Below, in pieces: positions 1-7,537 of a DNA stretch of 34,044 bases (the stretch's first letter is position 1; each line of letters opens with the position of its first letter). The translations under genes were made by a program, and so were the position numbers. Under the pieces are notes generated by a model that was not told the origin of the DNA, did no database searches, and saw only the letters and a list, made by a program, of their open reading frames with translations. Source of the DNA: Rodentibacter rarus (GTDB lineage Bacteria > Pseudomonadota > Gammaproteobacteria > Enterobacterales > Pasteurellaceae); the NCBI RefSeq assembly GCF_001998965.1, contig NZ_MLHJ01000053.1, forward strand, positions 1 to 34,044. Direction: 5' to 3'.

Positions 1-2
1 AT

Positions 3-614
3 CTAGTACAGCCCCAAATACTTTATTTACCAACGTGGGAAGGCGTCTACGAGGAAGGAAACTATTCATCAGCTCGTTTATCCGCAGCAATGTTGATCGA
101 AATTCACCATCGTTTCGGATTACATATTAGTGCCAAATTTCATCCAGTAACGGGCTCACGCGATAAGATTTTAGCTAATGCTCCGCAATATGTGTCAGAA
201 GAACTTCAAAGGGTAGGTGCAAGTTTTACGGTTGCAGATAAATTGGTACCTGTTAGTGAATTATTGCTAAATACTAATGTTTATATCTGCGATATTTCAG
301 CAGTAGTTTCTGAGTGTATAGCCGCAAATGGTCCTATATTTGTTTATATTCCGGCAGATAAAGAGATTAAGACTGCGCAAAGTGACATGAGTTATGAAGA
401 CTATGCATATACATTCTCAAATATCGAAGAATTATGTAACAAATTAGAACAAGTATTAAATGGAAATGACTATCTAAAAGATCAGCGACAAAAAGCAATG
501 GATTATTTACTAACAATTTCAAGCACTCGTAATAATGAGTTTGCTAAGAAATTACAAGAAATTGCTGAAACTAACTATCTGTTAGATAATGCAAGATTAG
601 AAGTGATTCAATAA
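3..614 (+). CDS. TagF-like capsule polymer glycerophosphotransferase, C-terminal part
   Basis: The reading frame is open to the left edge, so this is only the C-terminal ~203 residues; the ATG at 90 is internal. The fragment has the pattern of the CDP-glycerol glycerophosphotransferase (TagF/TarF) catalytic domain: YLPTWEG near the edge, then FHPVTG, then the ICDISAVVSE segment followed by GPIFVYIPAD, equivalent to the family's D-S acceptor/nucleotide-binding block. Such enzymes transfer polyol-phosphate from CDP-polyol to a growing teichoic-acid-like polymer. They are known in Pasteurellaceae capsule loci, where the protein is cytoplasmic or membrane-peripheral. Its position upstream of kpsC and kpsS fits the serotype-specific region 2 of a group 2 capsule locus. 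The substrate (glycerol, ribitol or another polyol) cannot be read from this fragment. The family call is fairly secure; the exact linkage is unknown. Confidence 0.75.
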   Translation, partial: LVQPQILYLPTWEGVYEEGNYSSARLSAAMLIEIHHRFGLHISAKFHPVTGSRDKILANAPQYVSEELQRVGASFTVADKLVPVSELLLNTNVYICDISAVVSECIAANGPIFVYIPADKEIKTAQSDMSYEDYAYTFSNIEELCNKLEQVLNGNDYLKDQRQKAMDYLLTISSTRNNEFAKKLQEIAETNYLLDNARLEVIQ

Positions 615-649
615 TTATCACATAATCCATAAAACAAATAGGAACTATA

Positions 650-1606
650 ATGCGAAATTTAGAAAGACGATACTTTATCAAAAGTTGTTTAATTTCTTTA
701 GGAGCGTTATTTATTCCTAAAGAGTTACATGCATTATCACTTTCATATTATATGAAAGCGAATTATTTTAAAACCTTGCAAAGGATTGGAGAATACGCTA
801 CCAACGTTGTTCAATCCTTTGCTATAGATATAAAAGATAATTTATTATTTACACAGCATGTAGGCGGAAAAGAACATAATTGCTACTTATGCCAATATTC
901 ATTTTCAACGGATGATCCAATTAAAGCATCTAGCTATATGCATTTAAAAAACGTTTGTGGGCATCAAGGCATTTCTATTCAAAAAATCGACTCAAACATA
1001 TTGTTATGGTCATCTGCTGGAAAACTGATTCATAATTTTGGTTTACACGGTATACGATTTAATTATATTGCAGATAGTGAGCTAACTAATTATGAAGTTT
1101 TTAAATTTTTTGATGAAGAAAATTTCAAATCAAAAGGTTCGACAATGCCAATTATAAGTTCAGATGGAAAATATCTAATTGCTCGTGGATATAGAAAAAA
1201 AGATAATATATCAATCATTCGAATCTTTGATATTAAAATTACAGAAAAGCAGAAAGATCTATCTAATAATTACCTTTACCAATGGGAGGTTTCACCTATA
1301 TCCCAAAATAAAGAATATCCAATGCAAGGCATAGCATCAAATGGGAATAATGTGATTATACAGTTAGGTTCTAGCTCTACAACTCGAGATAAAGCATTAT
1401 TAATTTATTCATTAGATGGCATATTACTTAATTATACTAATGGGTATCGTATTGGAAAAAATGAAGCTCTAACGACAGGAGATAGCTCTCTTTGGGAACC
1501 AGAAGGTATTTATTTCTCACAAGACCAAAATAGTGTTCATAAATTGTTTCATTGTATTGCATCTGGTAATAAAGGTAACCGAATAGTCCGAATATATCAA
1601 TCATAA
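650..1606 (+). CDS. Tat-signal protein resembling TagC/P68 receptor-binding beta-propeller family
   Basis: The 318-residue protein starts 35 bp after the TagF-like gene, behind an AGGAAC ribosome site. The N-terminus has a twin-arginine signal (ERRYFIK at residues 5-11, then a hydrophobic stretch to about 28), so export of the folded protein is likely. The rest is rich in short beta-type segments. It contains a QSFAID ... LLFTQHVGG block (about 56-76) and a VCGHQGISI block followed by ILLWSSAG (about 100-125). These resemble the beta-propeller called teichoic acid biosynthesis protein C (TagC) and the phage P68 receptor-binding propeller. This is pattern recognition, not a search result. The context, behind a TagF-like enzyme, supports a role in binding or processing an exported phosphate-containing polymer, but the function is unproven. 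The AT-rich composition is typical of capsule region 2. Confidence 0.55.
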   Translation: MRNLERRYFIKSCLISLGALFIPKELHALSLSYYMKANYFKTLQRIGEYATNVVQSFAIDIKDNLLFTQHVGGKEHNCYLCQYSFSTDDPIKASSYMHLKNVCGHQGISIQKIDSNILLWSSAGKLIHNFGLHGIRFNYIADSELTNYEVFKFFDEENFKSKGSTMPIISSDGKYLIARGYRKKDNISIIRIFDIKITEKQKDLSNNYLYQWEVSPISQNKEYPMQGIASNGNNVIIQLGSSSTTRDKALLIYSLDGILLNYTNGYRIGKNEALTTGDSSLWEPEGIYFSQDQNSVHKLFHCIASGNKGNRIVRIYQS

Positions 1607-1647
1607 CGCATATTTAGAATGTTCTAGTATCAGAAAAATTGTAGTTT

Positions 1648-1912
1648 CCAACCAACCGCCCTTGGTTGAAACCTCGAGCGGATAAACTTAGTGTGGTGGA
1701 CTATCCGCCGTTTTCTATCGTGTATGATGAGATGGGTATTTATTACGAACCCGCTCTCCTTAGCCTTCGCAGCTTGAACAAGTGACATTGGCGCAAGAAT
1801 CTGCAAAGCCTCAAGAGGATCAATAGGTGTTGGATTTTATCTTAAAAGCACGGCTTTCCAAATATAATCAAGAGGTCAATTTTACTAGCAGTTTTGAGAA
1901 AGATAAACATTA
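1648..1912 (+). pseudogene. diverged kpsC fragment (remnant of another kpsC allele)
   Basis: This fills most of the gap between the TagC-like gene and the AlbA_2 gene. Bases 1648-1690 match the start of kpsC around 3804-3815 and 3896-3930 (CTTGGTTGAAA followed by a similar GCGGATAAA). From about 1697 the translation reads YPPFSIVYDEMGIYYE and then, in another frame, QLEQVTLAQES, VLDFILKARLSKYNQ and NFTSSFEK. These correspond to residues 104-167 of the intact KpsC downstream. There is at least one frameshift (around 1757-1765) and an in-frame TAG (about 1827), and the segment between the two blocks is deleted. The sequence is similar but clearly not identical to the intact gene, so it is an older or foreign allele rather than a fresh duplication. 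It cannot encode a working enzyme. Confidence 0.85.
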
Positions 1913-1936
1913 ACTAACACTAAACAACATATATGC

Positions 1937-1945
1937 TGTTATACT
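1937..1945 (+). promoter_or_regulatory. candidate extended -10 promoter for the AlbA_2 gene
   Basis: TGTTATACT matches an extended -10 element (TG-N-TATAAT with one mismatch), 44 bp before the ATG at 1989. No good -35 element is visible at the right distance, which extended -10 promoters often lack. It would let the AlbA_2 gene be read independently of the capsule operon. This is an inference from sequence only. Confidence 0.4.
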
Positions 1946-1988
1946 TGTCGTTTTATCCATAACATTTGAGATTATTTAACACCATACT

Positions 1989-3659
1989 ATGACTAAACTA
2001 GAACTAAAATCATTTTTAGATAACCTTATTTCTACTTGGGAAAATGAAATTATTGAATTTAAACAGGCAGGAAATGATTTTAAGACAGATGATATTGGTA
2101 AATACTTTTCTGCTTTGTCTAATGAAGCAAGATTAGAAGAGAACAATACTGCTTGGTTAGTTTTTGGTGTAAATAATAAAAAAAGAAACGTGGTTGGTAC
2201 AGATTATCGAAACAGTGGTAATGAAAATTTGACGCTAGATAAATTAAAACTTCAGATTCAGCAAAATACTGATCCTACTATTACTTTTCGCCATATTTAT
2301 GAACTTGACTATGAGGGGAAAAGAGTCATTTTATTTGAAATTCCTGCCGCTCCTTTAGGTATGCCTGTCGCTTGGAAAGGTCATTTTTATGGTAGAGCGG
2401 GAGAAAGCCTCTCTGCTCTAAGCATAGATAAATTAGATCGGCTCCGTAATATCGAAGATTGGTCTGCAAAAGTAATTCCTGAAGCCTCATTAAATGATTT
2501 AGATGAATCAGCCATAAAAGTCGCAAAAGAAGCGTTTATTAAAAAATTCTCTAACCGTTTCTCTGCTGAAGAAGTCAATGCTTGGGATTTAAACACTTTC
2601 TTAGATAAAGCAAAGTTAACCCAAAATGGGAAAATTACGAGAACAACGTTGTTATTACTTGGAAAAAGTGAATCTGCATTTTTTCTCTCACCTCACCCTG
2701 CACAATTAACGTGGAAATTAAATACACGAGATGAAAATGCTTATGAACATTTTTCAGTTCCTTTTTTATTAAACTCTACGGAGTTATATCGAAAAATTCG
2801 TAATTTTCAGATTCGTTTATTACCACAAAATTCATTAATAGCGAAAGAAATTTCAAAATACGATCAGAAAATTGTATTAGAGGCATTGCATAATTGTATT
2901 GCTCATCAAGATTATTTGCTAAATAGTCGCATTCTTGTAACAGAAAAAACAGATAGATTGCTATTTGAAAATGCGGGAAGTTTTGCTGAAGGCTCGCCAA
3001 CAGATTATATTGATGGCACAAAAACGCCTAAAAAATATCGTAATGCATTCCTTGCTCAAGCAATGGTGCAATTAAATATGATTGATACGATGGGTTATGG
3101 TATTTATGAAATGCATCAAAAACAAGCTAAACGTTATTTACCTCTACCTGATTATGACGTAAGCCAGCACAATACTGTTCAGCTGACATTATATGGTGAT
3201 GTGGTAAATGAAGCTTATACAACACGTTTGATTATGAATACAGATATTCTGTTTAGTGATATTTGTGCTTTAGATCGAGTTCAAAAGAAACTGCCAATTG
3301 ACAATAATGTTGCCAAACAACTGAGAAAACAAGGATTTATCGAAGGTAGAAAACCAAACTATATTGTTTCTGCGGTAGTGCAAAAATCTTACCCAATAAC
3401 AGATAAGGTAAAATATATTCATACCAAAGTCCAAGATTCTGATTTTTATAAAAAACTTATCGTTGATTATTTAACGCAGTTTGAGCAGGCTGACCGTACG
3501 ACAATTAATGAATTACTGTCCTCAAAATTGAGTGATGATCTTGATGTAATTCAAAAAGATAAGAAGATTGCTAACCTACTGACAAAACTGCGTAGGGAAA
3601 AAGTAATTGAAAATGTAGGTACAAGAACTAAACCAATATGGAAGTTAGTAAAAGTATAA
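1989..3659 (+). CDS. AlbA_2 (Schlafen-type) domain and HATPase_c-type protein
   Basis: The 556-residue cytoplasmic protein starts at ATG 1989; no clear Shine-Dalgarno precedes it. Residues ~15-150 fit the AlbA_2/Schlafen putative nucleic-acid-binding domain (IIEFKQAG, AWLVFGVNNK, HFYGRAGESL). Residues ~290-400 look like the linked ATP-binding domain, with an N-box-like EALHNCIAHQDYL at about 297-309 and a glycine motif MGYGIYEM. The C-terminal ~100 residues are helical, with winged-helix character (LLTKLRREKVIENVG). Proteins of this architecture are usually annotated as putative transcriptional regulators or ATP-binding proteins. AlbA_2 domains also occur in defence-associated proteins; neither role is shown here. 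It has no uptake sequence and sits between a kpsC remnant and intact kpsC, so it appears to be an insertion into the capsule locus. Confidence 0.8.
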   Translation: MTKLELKSFLDNLISTWENEIIEFKQAGNDFKTDDIGKYFSALSNEARLEENNTAWLVFGVNNKKRNVVGTDYRNSGNENLTLDKLKLQIQQNTDPTITFRHIYELDYEGKRVILFEIPAAPLGMPVAWKGHFYGRAGESLSALSIDKLDRLRNIEDWSAKVIPEASLNDLDESAIKVAKEAFIKKFSNRFSAEEVNAWDLNTFLDKAKLTQNGKITRTTLLLLGKSESAFFLSPHPAQLTWKLNTRDENAYEHFSVPFLLNSTELYRKIRNFQIRLLPQNSLIAKEISKYDQKIVLEALHNCIAHQDYLLNSRILVTEKTDRLLFENAGSFAEGSPTDYIDGTKTPKKYRNAFLAQAMVQLNMIDTMGYGIYEMHQKQAKRYLPLPDYDVSQHNTVQLTLYGDVVNEAYTTRLIMNTDILFSDICALDRVQKKLPIDNNVAKQLRKQGFIEGRKPNYIVSAVVQKSYPITDKVKYIHTKVQDSDFYKKLIVDYLTQFEQADRTTINELLSSKLSDDLDVIQKDKKIANLLTKLRREKVIENVGTRTKPIWKLVKV

Positions 3660-3660
3660 A

Positions 3661-3799
3661 TTGCAGAAAGAAAATGCATTTTTGCAGAATAAATCTTAGA
3701 AAACTTCTATATTTATCAAAATGTTAGCAAATTACTTTGCAGAAAGAAAATGTGTTTTTGCAGAAAGAAATAGAAAAATTGCAGAAAGAAAAAGTTAAC
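3661..3799 (+). repeat. 21-nt TTGCAGAAAGAAA repeats at the kpsC start
   Basis: A 21-nt unit beginning TTGCAGAAAGAAA occurs at 3661, 3737, 3758 and 3779, with a shorter decayed copy (TTGCAGAATAAA) at 3682. The last three are in frame with kpsC and encode heptads LQKENVF, LQKEIEK and LQKEKVN. The first two lie just after the stop of the AlbA_2 gene and read LQKENAF then LQNKS-stop. A 34-bp spacer (3703-3736) separates the groups. The pattern suggests that the kpsC 5' end was duplicated and partly lost during the rearrangement that placed the AlbA_2 gene here. Confidence 0.85.
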
Positions 3800-5848
3800 A
3801 ATCTCCAGCCAACCGCTCTCATCTTCTCACGTGGAATCCAGAAAATTCCGCATTTAGCCTCATTTTTTCCAAATGAAAGGCTTGCTTTTTACCGTCCTTG
3901 GTTGAAATTTCGGGCGAATAAAGTGCTAGGTTGGGGGCGTCGTCCTTCCACGAAAAAAGCTCGGGCTTATGCTGCGCAGCATAACTTGCTGTTTGTGGCA
4001 TTAGAAGACGGTTTTCTCCGTTCCATCGGGCTTGGGGTGGAAGGTTATCCGCCACTTTCATTGGTTTATGATAATGTGGGGATTTATTACGATACCCGCT
4101 CCCCTTCTCAGCTTGAGCTGTTGCTGTTGGCACAAGATGTCAAGCCACCGCAAGAGGCAAAACAAGCACGGGATTTGATCTTGCAAGCTCGTTTGTCAAA
4201 GTATAATCAAGCGCTCGATTTTTCAGGTAGTTTTACAAAACCTGCCGTCTTGGTGGTAGATCAAACCTTTGGTGATATGGCGGTGAAGTGCGGTCAAGCT
4301 GATGATTCACATTTTCAAGCAATGTTACAAGCCGCAATTGCAGAAAATCCGCATTCAATTATTGTCGTAAAAACGCACCCTGATGTGCTTTCCGGTAAGA
4401 AAAAGGGCTATCTCACCTTACAAGAAAATTTGCCAGATAATGTGCAAATTTTAGCAGAAGATGTGAATCCGCTTTCTCTCATTGCACAGGTCGAAAAAGT
4501 CTATTGTGTGACCTCGCAAATGGGCTTTGAGGCATTGCTGGCAGGAAAAAAGGTAGTCACGTTTGGTGTGCCGTGGTTTGCAGGCTGGGGCGTAACCGAA
4601 GATCGTCACCCTCAGGCGAAAGCCCTCGCTCAAAGTAAACGCCGAAAAGTGCGGTCAGTTTTACAGTTGTTTTATGTTGCGTATTTTCAATATAGTCGAT
4701 ATATCAATCCAAATACGGGACAAGCCGGCACAATTTTTGATGTGATCGATTATCTTACACGAATGAAGGAATTGAATAATCGTTTGCGTGGTCATCTTTA
4801 TTGTGTAGGAATATCCCTATGGAAACGTGCGGTGATTCGCCCATTTTTCAACTTGCCCAGTTGCAAGCTCCATTTTGTTTCTAACATAGCAAAACTTAAT
4901 GGTAAAAAATGGGAAAAATCTGACCGCTTGTTAGTGTGGGGAACAGGCAACGCGACAGCTTTGGACTATGCTAACCAACACGACATTGCGGTGTTGCGGA
5001 TGGAAGATGGTTTTATTCGCTCAGTGGGTTTAGGCTCTAATTTGGTCGCACCGCTTTCCCTCGTCTGTGATGATTTGGGTATTTATTTCAATGCTCAAAG
5101 CCCTTCTCGCCTTGAGCAAATTTTGCAAACTCAAGCCTTTAGCGAAGGCGATTTAGCCCAAGCCGCTCAGTTGCAGCAGGTACTGATCGCTCAACATATC
5201 GGCAAATATAATGTGGGGTGTCGTCAGTTCATTTTACCTCAAACCAATAAAACCAAAATTTTGGTGGTGGGACAGGTGGAAGACGATGCTTCTATTCAAA
5301 ATGGTTCACCTGAAATTTTCACCAATTTGGGCTTATTAAAAGCGGTACGTGTGGCGAATCCGCAAGCGTATATTGTGTATAAGCCACACCCCGATGTGGT
5401 GAGTGGCAACCGTGTAGGGCATATCCCCCCCGAACAAGCTGTCAAATTTGCCGATCAAATTGCCAATAGTGAAAATGTGCTAGATTGCATTCAAGCAGTG
5501 GACGAAGTGCATACCATGACATCGCTTGCCGGATTCGAGGCATTATTACGAGGCAAAAAAGTATATTGCTACGGTTTACCATTTTACGCTGGCTGGGGAC
5601 TCACGATGGATAAATTGCCTATTACCCGCCGTATGAGAAAACTCACGTTATTGGAACTGATTGCAGGCACGTTGATTCATTATCCGCAATATGTCAATCC
5701 CCACACCGGGACATTTACGAATGCTTTATCAGCGGTCTATTTGCTCAAACAACAGCGTAAATCGCTCAAACATAGTGGCATTTATCGTAATAGGCTGGCT
5801 AAACAATGGGATAAGTTGAAACATTTGATGACAGCATTAAAAAAATGA
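3737..5848 (+). CDS. kpsC: KpsC/HcsA capsule linker beta-Kdo transferase
   Basis: The 703-residue enzyme extends the poly-beta-Kdo linker on phosphatidylglycerol at the inner face of the inner membrane. Two homologous transferase modules are visible: module 1 with ALEDGFLRSIGLG (~88-100), PPLSLVYD and KTHPDVLSG (~212); module 2 with RMEDGFIRSVGLG (~421-433), APLSLVCDDLGIY and KPHPDVVSG (~549). Each module ends in a G-K-K-V ... PWFAGWG or PFYAGWG block. The enzyme is slightly longer than E. coli KpsC because of an N-terminal extension of LQKE heptads (residues 1-~26). The frame has no ATG near the start, so initiation must use TTG (3737, 3758 or 3779) or GTG 3752; the true start is uncertain. 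A DNA uptake sequence lies inside it at 4645-4656. It is followed by kpsS after a long gap. Confidence 0.93.
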   Translation: MQKENVFLQKEIEKLQKEKVNNLQPTALIFSRGIQKIPHLASFFPNERLAFYRPWLKFRANKVLGWGRRPSTKKARAYAAQHNLLFVALEDGFLRSIGLGVEGYPPLSLVYDNVGIYYDTRSPSQLELLLLAQDVKPPQEAKQARDLILQARLSKYNQALDFSGSFTKPAVLVVDQTFGDMAVKCGQADDSHFQAMLQAAIAENPHSIIVVKTHPDVLSGKKKGYLTLQENLPDNVQILAEDVNPLSLIAQVEKVYCVTSQMGFEALLAGKKVVTFGVPWFAGWGVTEDRHPQAKALAQSKRRKVRSVLQLFYVAYFQYSRYINPNTGQAGTIFDVIDYLTRMKELNNRLRGHLYCVGISLWKRAVIRPFFNLPSCKLHFVSNIAKLNGKKWEKSDRLLVWGTGNATALDYANQHDIAVLRMEDGFIRSVGLGSNLVAPLSLVCDDLGIYFNAQSPSRLEQILQTQAFSEGDLAQAAQLQQVLIAQHIGKYNVGCRQFILPQTNKTKILVVGQVEDDASIQNGSPEIFTNLGLLKAVRVANPQAYIVYKPHPDVVSGNRVGHIPPEQAVKFADQIANSENVLDCIQAVDEVHTMTSLAGFEALLRGKKVYCYGLPFYAGWGLTMDKLPITRRMRKLTLLELIAGTLIHYPQYVNPHTGTFTNALSAVYLLKQQRKSLKHSGIYRNRLAKQWDKLKHLMTALKK

Positions 5849-6089
5849 ATTTGTACTAAAAATATAGAAATATAATTAATTTCCCACAAAAACTTATATT
5901 TATAATCAGTTATTTTGCAAATAAAATTATTTTTGTGCAAAATAAGGTGTTTTTTAATTGTTCTATGCAAAATATTCTCCTTTAAATAAAGAAAGGGGAA
6001 TGTTGAGAAAAATTAGTTAATTCAATCTAAACGCCATTTAATCCGGTATTATGTAGAAAATGCACAAAAGCCGTCATTTCAGAAAGACT

Positions 6090-6145
6090 GCGTGTGTCTG
6101 TTTATAACATATTGAAATAATTTGATTTTTACAACGGACACACGC
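6090..6145. repeat. 12-bp inverted repeat with 32-nt loop
   Basis: GCGTGTGTCTGT at 6090-6101 pairs with ACGGACACACGC at 6134-6145, giving one G-U pair in RNA. The match can be extended a few bases inward with mismatches. The loop is AT-rich. It lies between kpsC and the candidate kpsS promoter. It has no U-tract, so it is not a standard terminator; it could be an RNA structure, an operator or a miniature element end. Confidence 0.6.
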
Positions 6146-6192
6146 CGTGTTTCCCTGCCAATAAGGCAAAAATAAAGTTTGTGTAACTGCGA

Positions 6193-6198
6193 TATAAT
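6193..6198 (+). promoter_or_regulatory. candidate -10 element for kpsS
   Basis: A perfect TATAAT hexamer lies 58 bp before the kpsS ATG. No convincing -35 hexamer is seen at 16-18 bp, so this is a weak call in an AT-rich region. Confidence 0.3.
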
Positions 6199-6255
6199 AC
6201 CGATTTAATCACTAATAAAATCGTAACAATTTATAATCTCTAAAGGTTTATCATA

Positions 6256-7476
6256 ATGTTTCCACATAATTTAGATGAGTTAGTGCAAAAATCTCAAAAA
6301 ATATTGTTGCTACAAGGACCTCTCGGTGCTTTTTTTACCGACTTATCTCTTTGGCTGCAATCACTGGGAAAAACAACTTATAAAATTAATTTCAATGGTG
6401 GAGATTCATATTTTTATCCCCTCTCTATTAAAAATACGATTGCTTATACCCATTGTGTGAGTAAGTTTTATCCTACATTGCTGCTTTTCTGTGAGAAAAA
6501 TGCAATTGATTCCATTATTTGCTTTGGTGATAACCGAAAATACCACAAAATTGCGAAAAAAGTCGCCAATGCGCTCGGTTTGGATTTTTGGGTGTTTGAA
6601 GAAGGATATTTCCGCCCAGATTACATCACGTTTGAAAAAATAGGGGTCAATGCCTTTTCAACATTACCAAGGAAAGCCGCCTTTTTCCTTGAACAAGCAA
6701 AGAACTTACCCGAACCACCAAAACCATTAAAACTCGCAAAAGGTTTTCTACCAATGGCAAAGCGGGCAATTATTTATTATGTTCAGTCATACCGCAAGCA
6801 CGCTGATTTTCCGAAATATCAACATCACCGTATTTTAAATCTCACGTATTATATTAAATTATGGGGGAAATCTTTGATTAAGCGCACTTGTTACTCTTTG
6901 CGTGATTGCACCTTTGCAAAACGAGTTAGTACAGGAAAGCTAGGAGAATTTTTCGTGGTGCCATTACAGGTCTATGATGACAGCCAAGTGAAAGTTCATT
7001 GTGATTATGGTAGCGTAGAAGAATTTCTAAAAAGCGTGATTCGTTCCTTTGCTGAAAATGCGCCCACACATCTGAATTTAATCATAAAACATCATCCAAT
7101 GGATAGAGGGATCATTGATTATCGCCACACAATTCAAACCTTAGAACAACATTATCCCCACCTGAAAGGAAGAATTTATTATATTCACGATGTACCATTG
7201 CCGGTATTGCTACGTTATGGAAAAGGAATGGTAACAATCAATAGTACAAGCGGCATTTCAGCCTTACATCACAATATGCCCGTTATCACACTTGGACGGG
7301 CAAATTATGATTTTGAGGGATTGACACATCAAGGTAACCTAACTGATTTTTGGACTAATCCAATTCCTCCCGATCCAAGGGTTTTTAATGCTTATCGAAA
7401 ATACCATTTATACAAGACAATGATAAATGGTAGTTTTTATAATCAAGTCATTCTAAAATTTCCATATAATCAATAG
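6256..7476 (+). CDS. kpsS: KpsS/HcsB capsule linker Kdo transferase
   Basis: The 406-residue KpsS/LipB-family enzyme adds the first beta-Kdo to phosphatidylglycerol, priming the linker that KpsC then extends. Visible family features are the N-terminal LLLQGPLGAFFTDLSLWL (~16-33), INFNGGD, ICFGDNRKYH, the EEGYFRPDYITFEK block (~114-127), IKHHPMDRG (~276-284) and the STSGISALHHNMPVITLG acceptor/donor block near the end. The start ATG 6256 is preceded by TAAAGG at a usable distance. Together with kpsC it forms region 3 of a group 2 capsule locus. A double uptake-sequence terminator closes the locus, with maeB facing it. The length is normal and there is no sign of decay. Confidence 0.93.
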   Translation: MFPHNLDELVQKSQKILLLQGPLGAFFTDLSLWLQSLGKTTYKINFNGGDSYFYPLSIKNTIAYTHCVSKFYPTLLLFCEKNAIDSIICFGDNRKYHKIAKKVANALGLDFWVFEEGYFRPDYITFEKIGVNAFSTLPRKAAFFLEQAKNLPEPPKPLKLAKGFLPMAKRAIIYYVQSYRKHADFPKYQHHRILNLTYYIKLWGKSLIKRTCYSLRDCTFAKRVSTGKLGEFFVVPLQVYDDSQVKVHCDYGSVEEFLKSVIRSFAENAPTHLNLIIKHHPMDRGIIDYRHTIQTLEQHYPHLKGRIYYIHDVPLPVLLRYGKGMVTINSTSGISALHHNMPVITLGRANYDFEGLTHQGNLTDFWTNPIPPDPRVFNAYRKYHLYKTMINGSFYNQVILKFPYNQ

Positions 7477-7479
7477 AAC

Positions 7480-7525
7480 AAAAGTGCGGTCAATAAAAAC
7501 AATGATTTTATTGACCGCACTTTTT
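7480..7525. terminator. bidirectional terminator built from paired uptake sequences
   Basis: AAAAGTGCGGTCAATAAAA (7480-7498) is followed, after a short loop, by its reverse complement ending TTGACCGCACTTTTT at 7525. The hairpin has A/T flanks on both sides and lies between the convergent kpsS and maeB, so it can serve both. Inverted uptake-sequence pairs acting as terminators are common in Pasteurellaceae. Confidence 0.9.
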
Positions 7526-7537
7526 GACTGAATAAAA

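Larger units (their letters stand above)
5849..6255. other. kpsC-kpsS intergenic region
   Basis: These 407 bp carry no coding sequence I can support. The first 200 bp are very AT-rich. The notable items are an inverted repeat at 6090-6145 and a TATAAT hexamer at 6193-6198, both listed separately. A gap this long is unusual between region 3 capsule genes, which are often closely spaced, and suggests separate control or a deleted segment. Confidence 0.6.

Noticed and set aside
3737-5848. kpsC as two fused duplicate genes or a recent internal duplication
   Set aside because: Two similar transferase halves are the normal architecture of KpsC.
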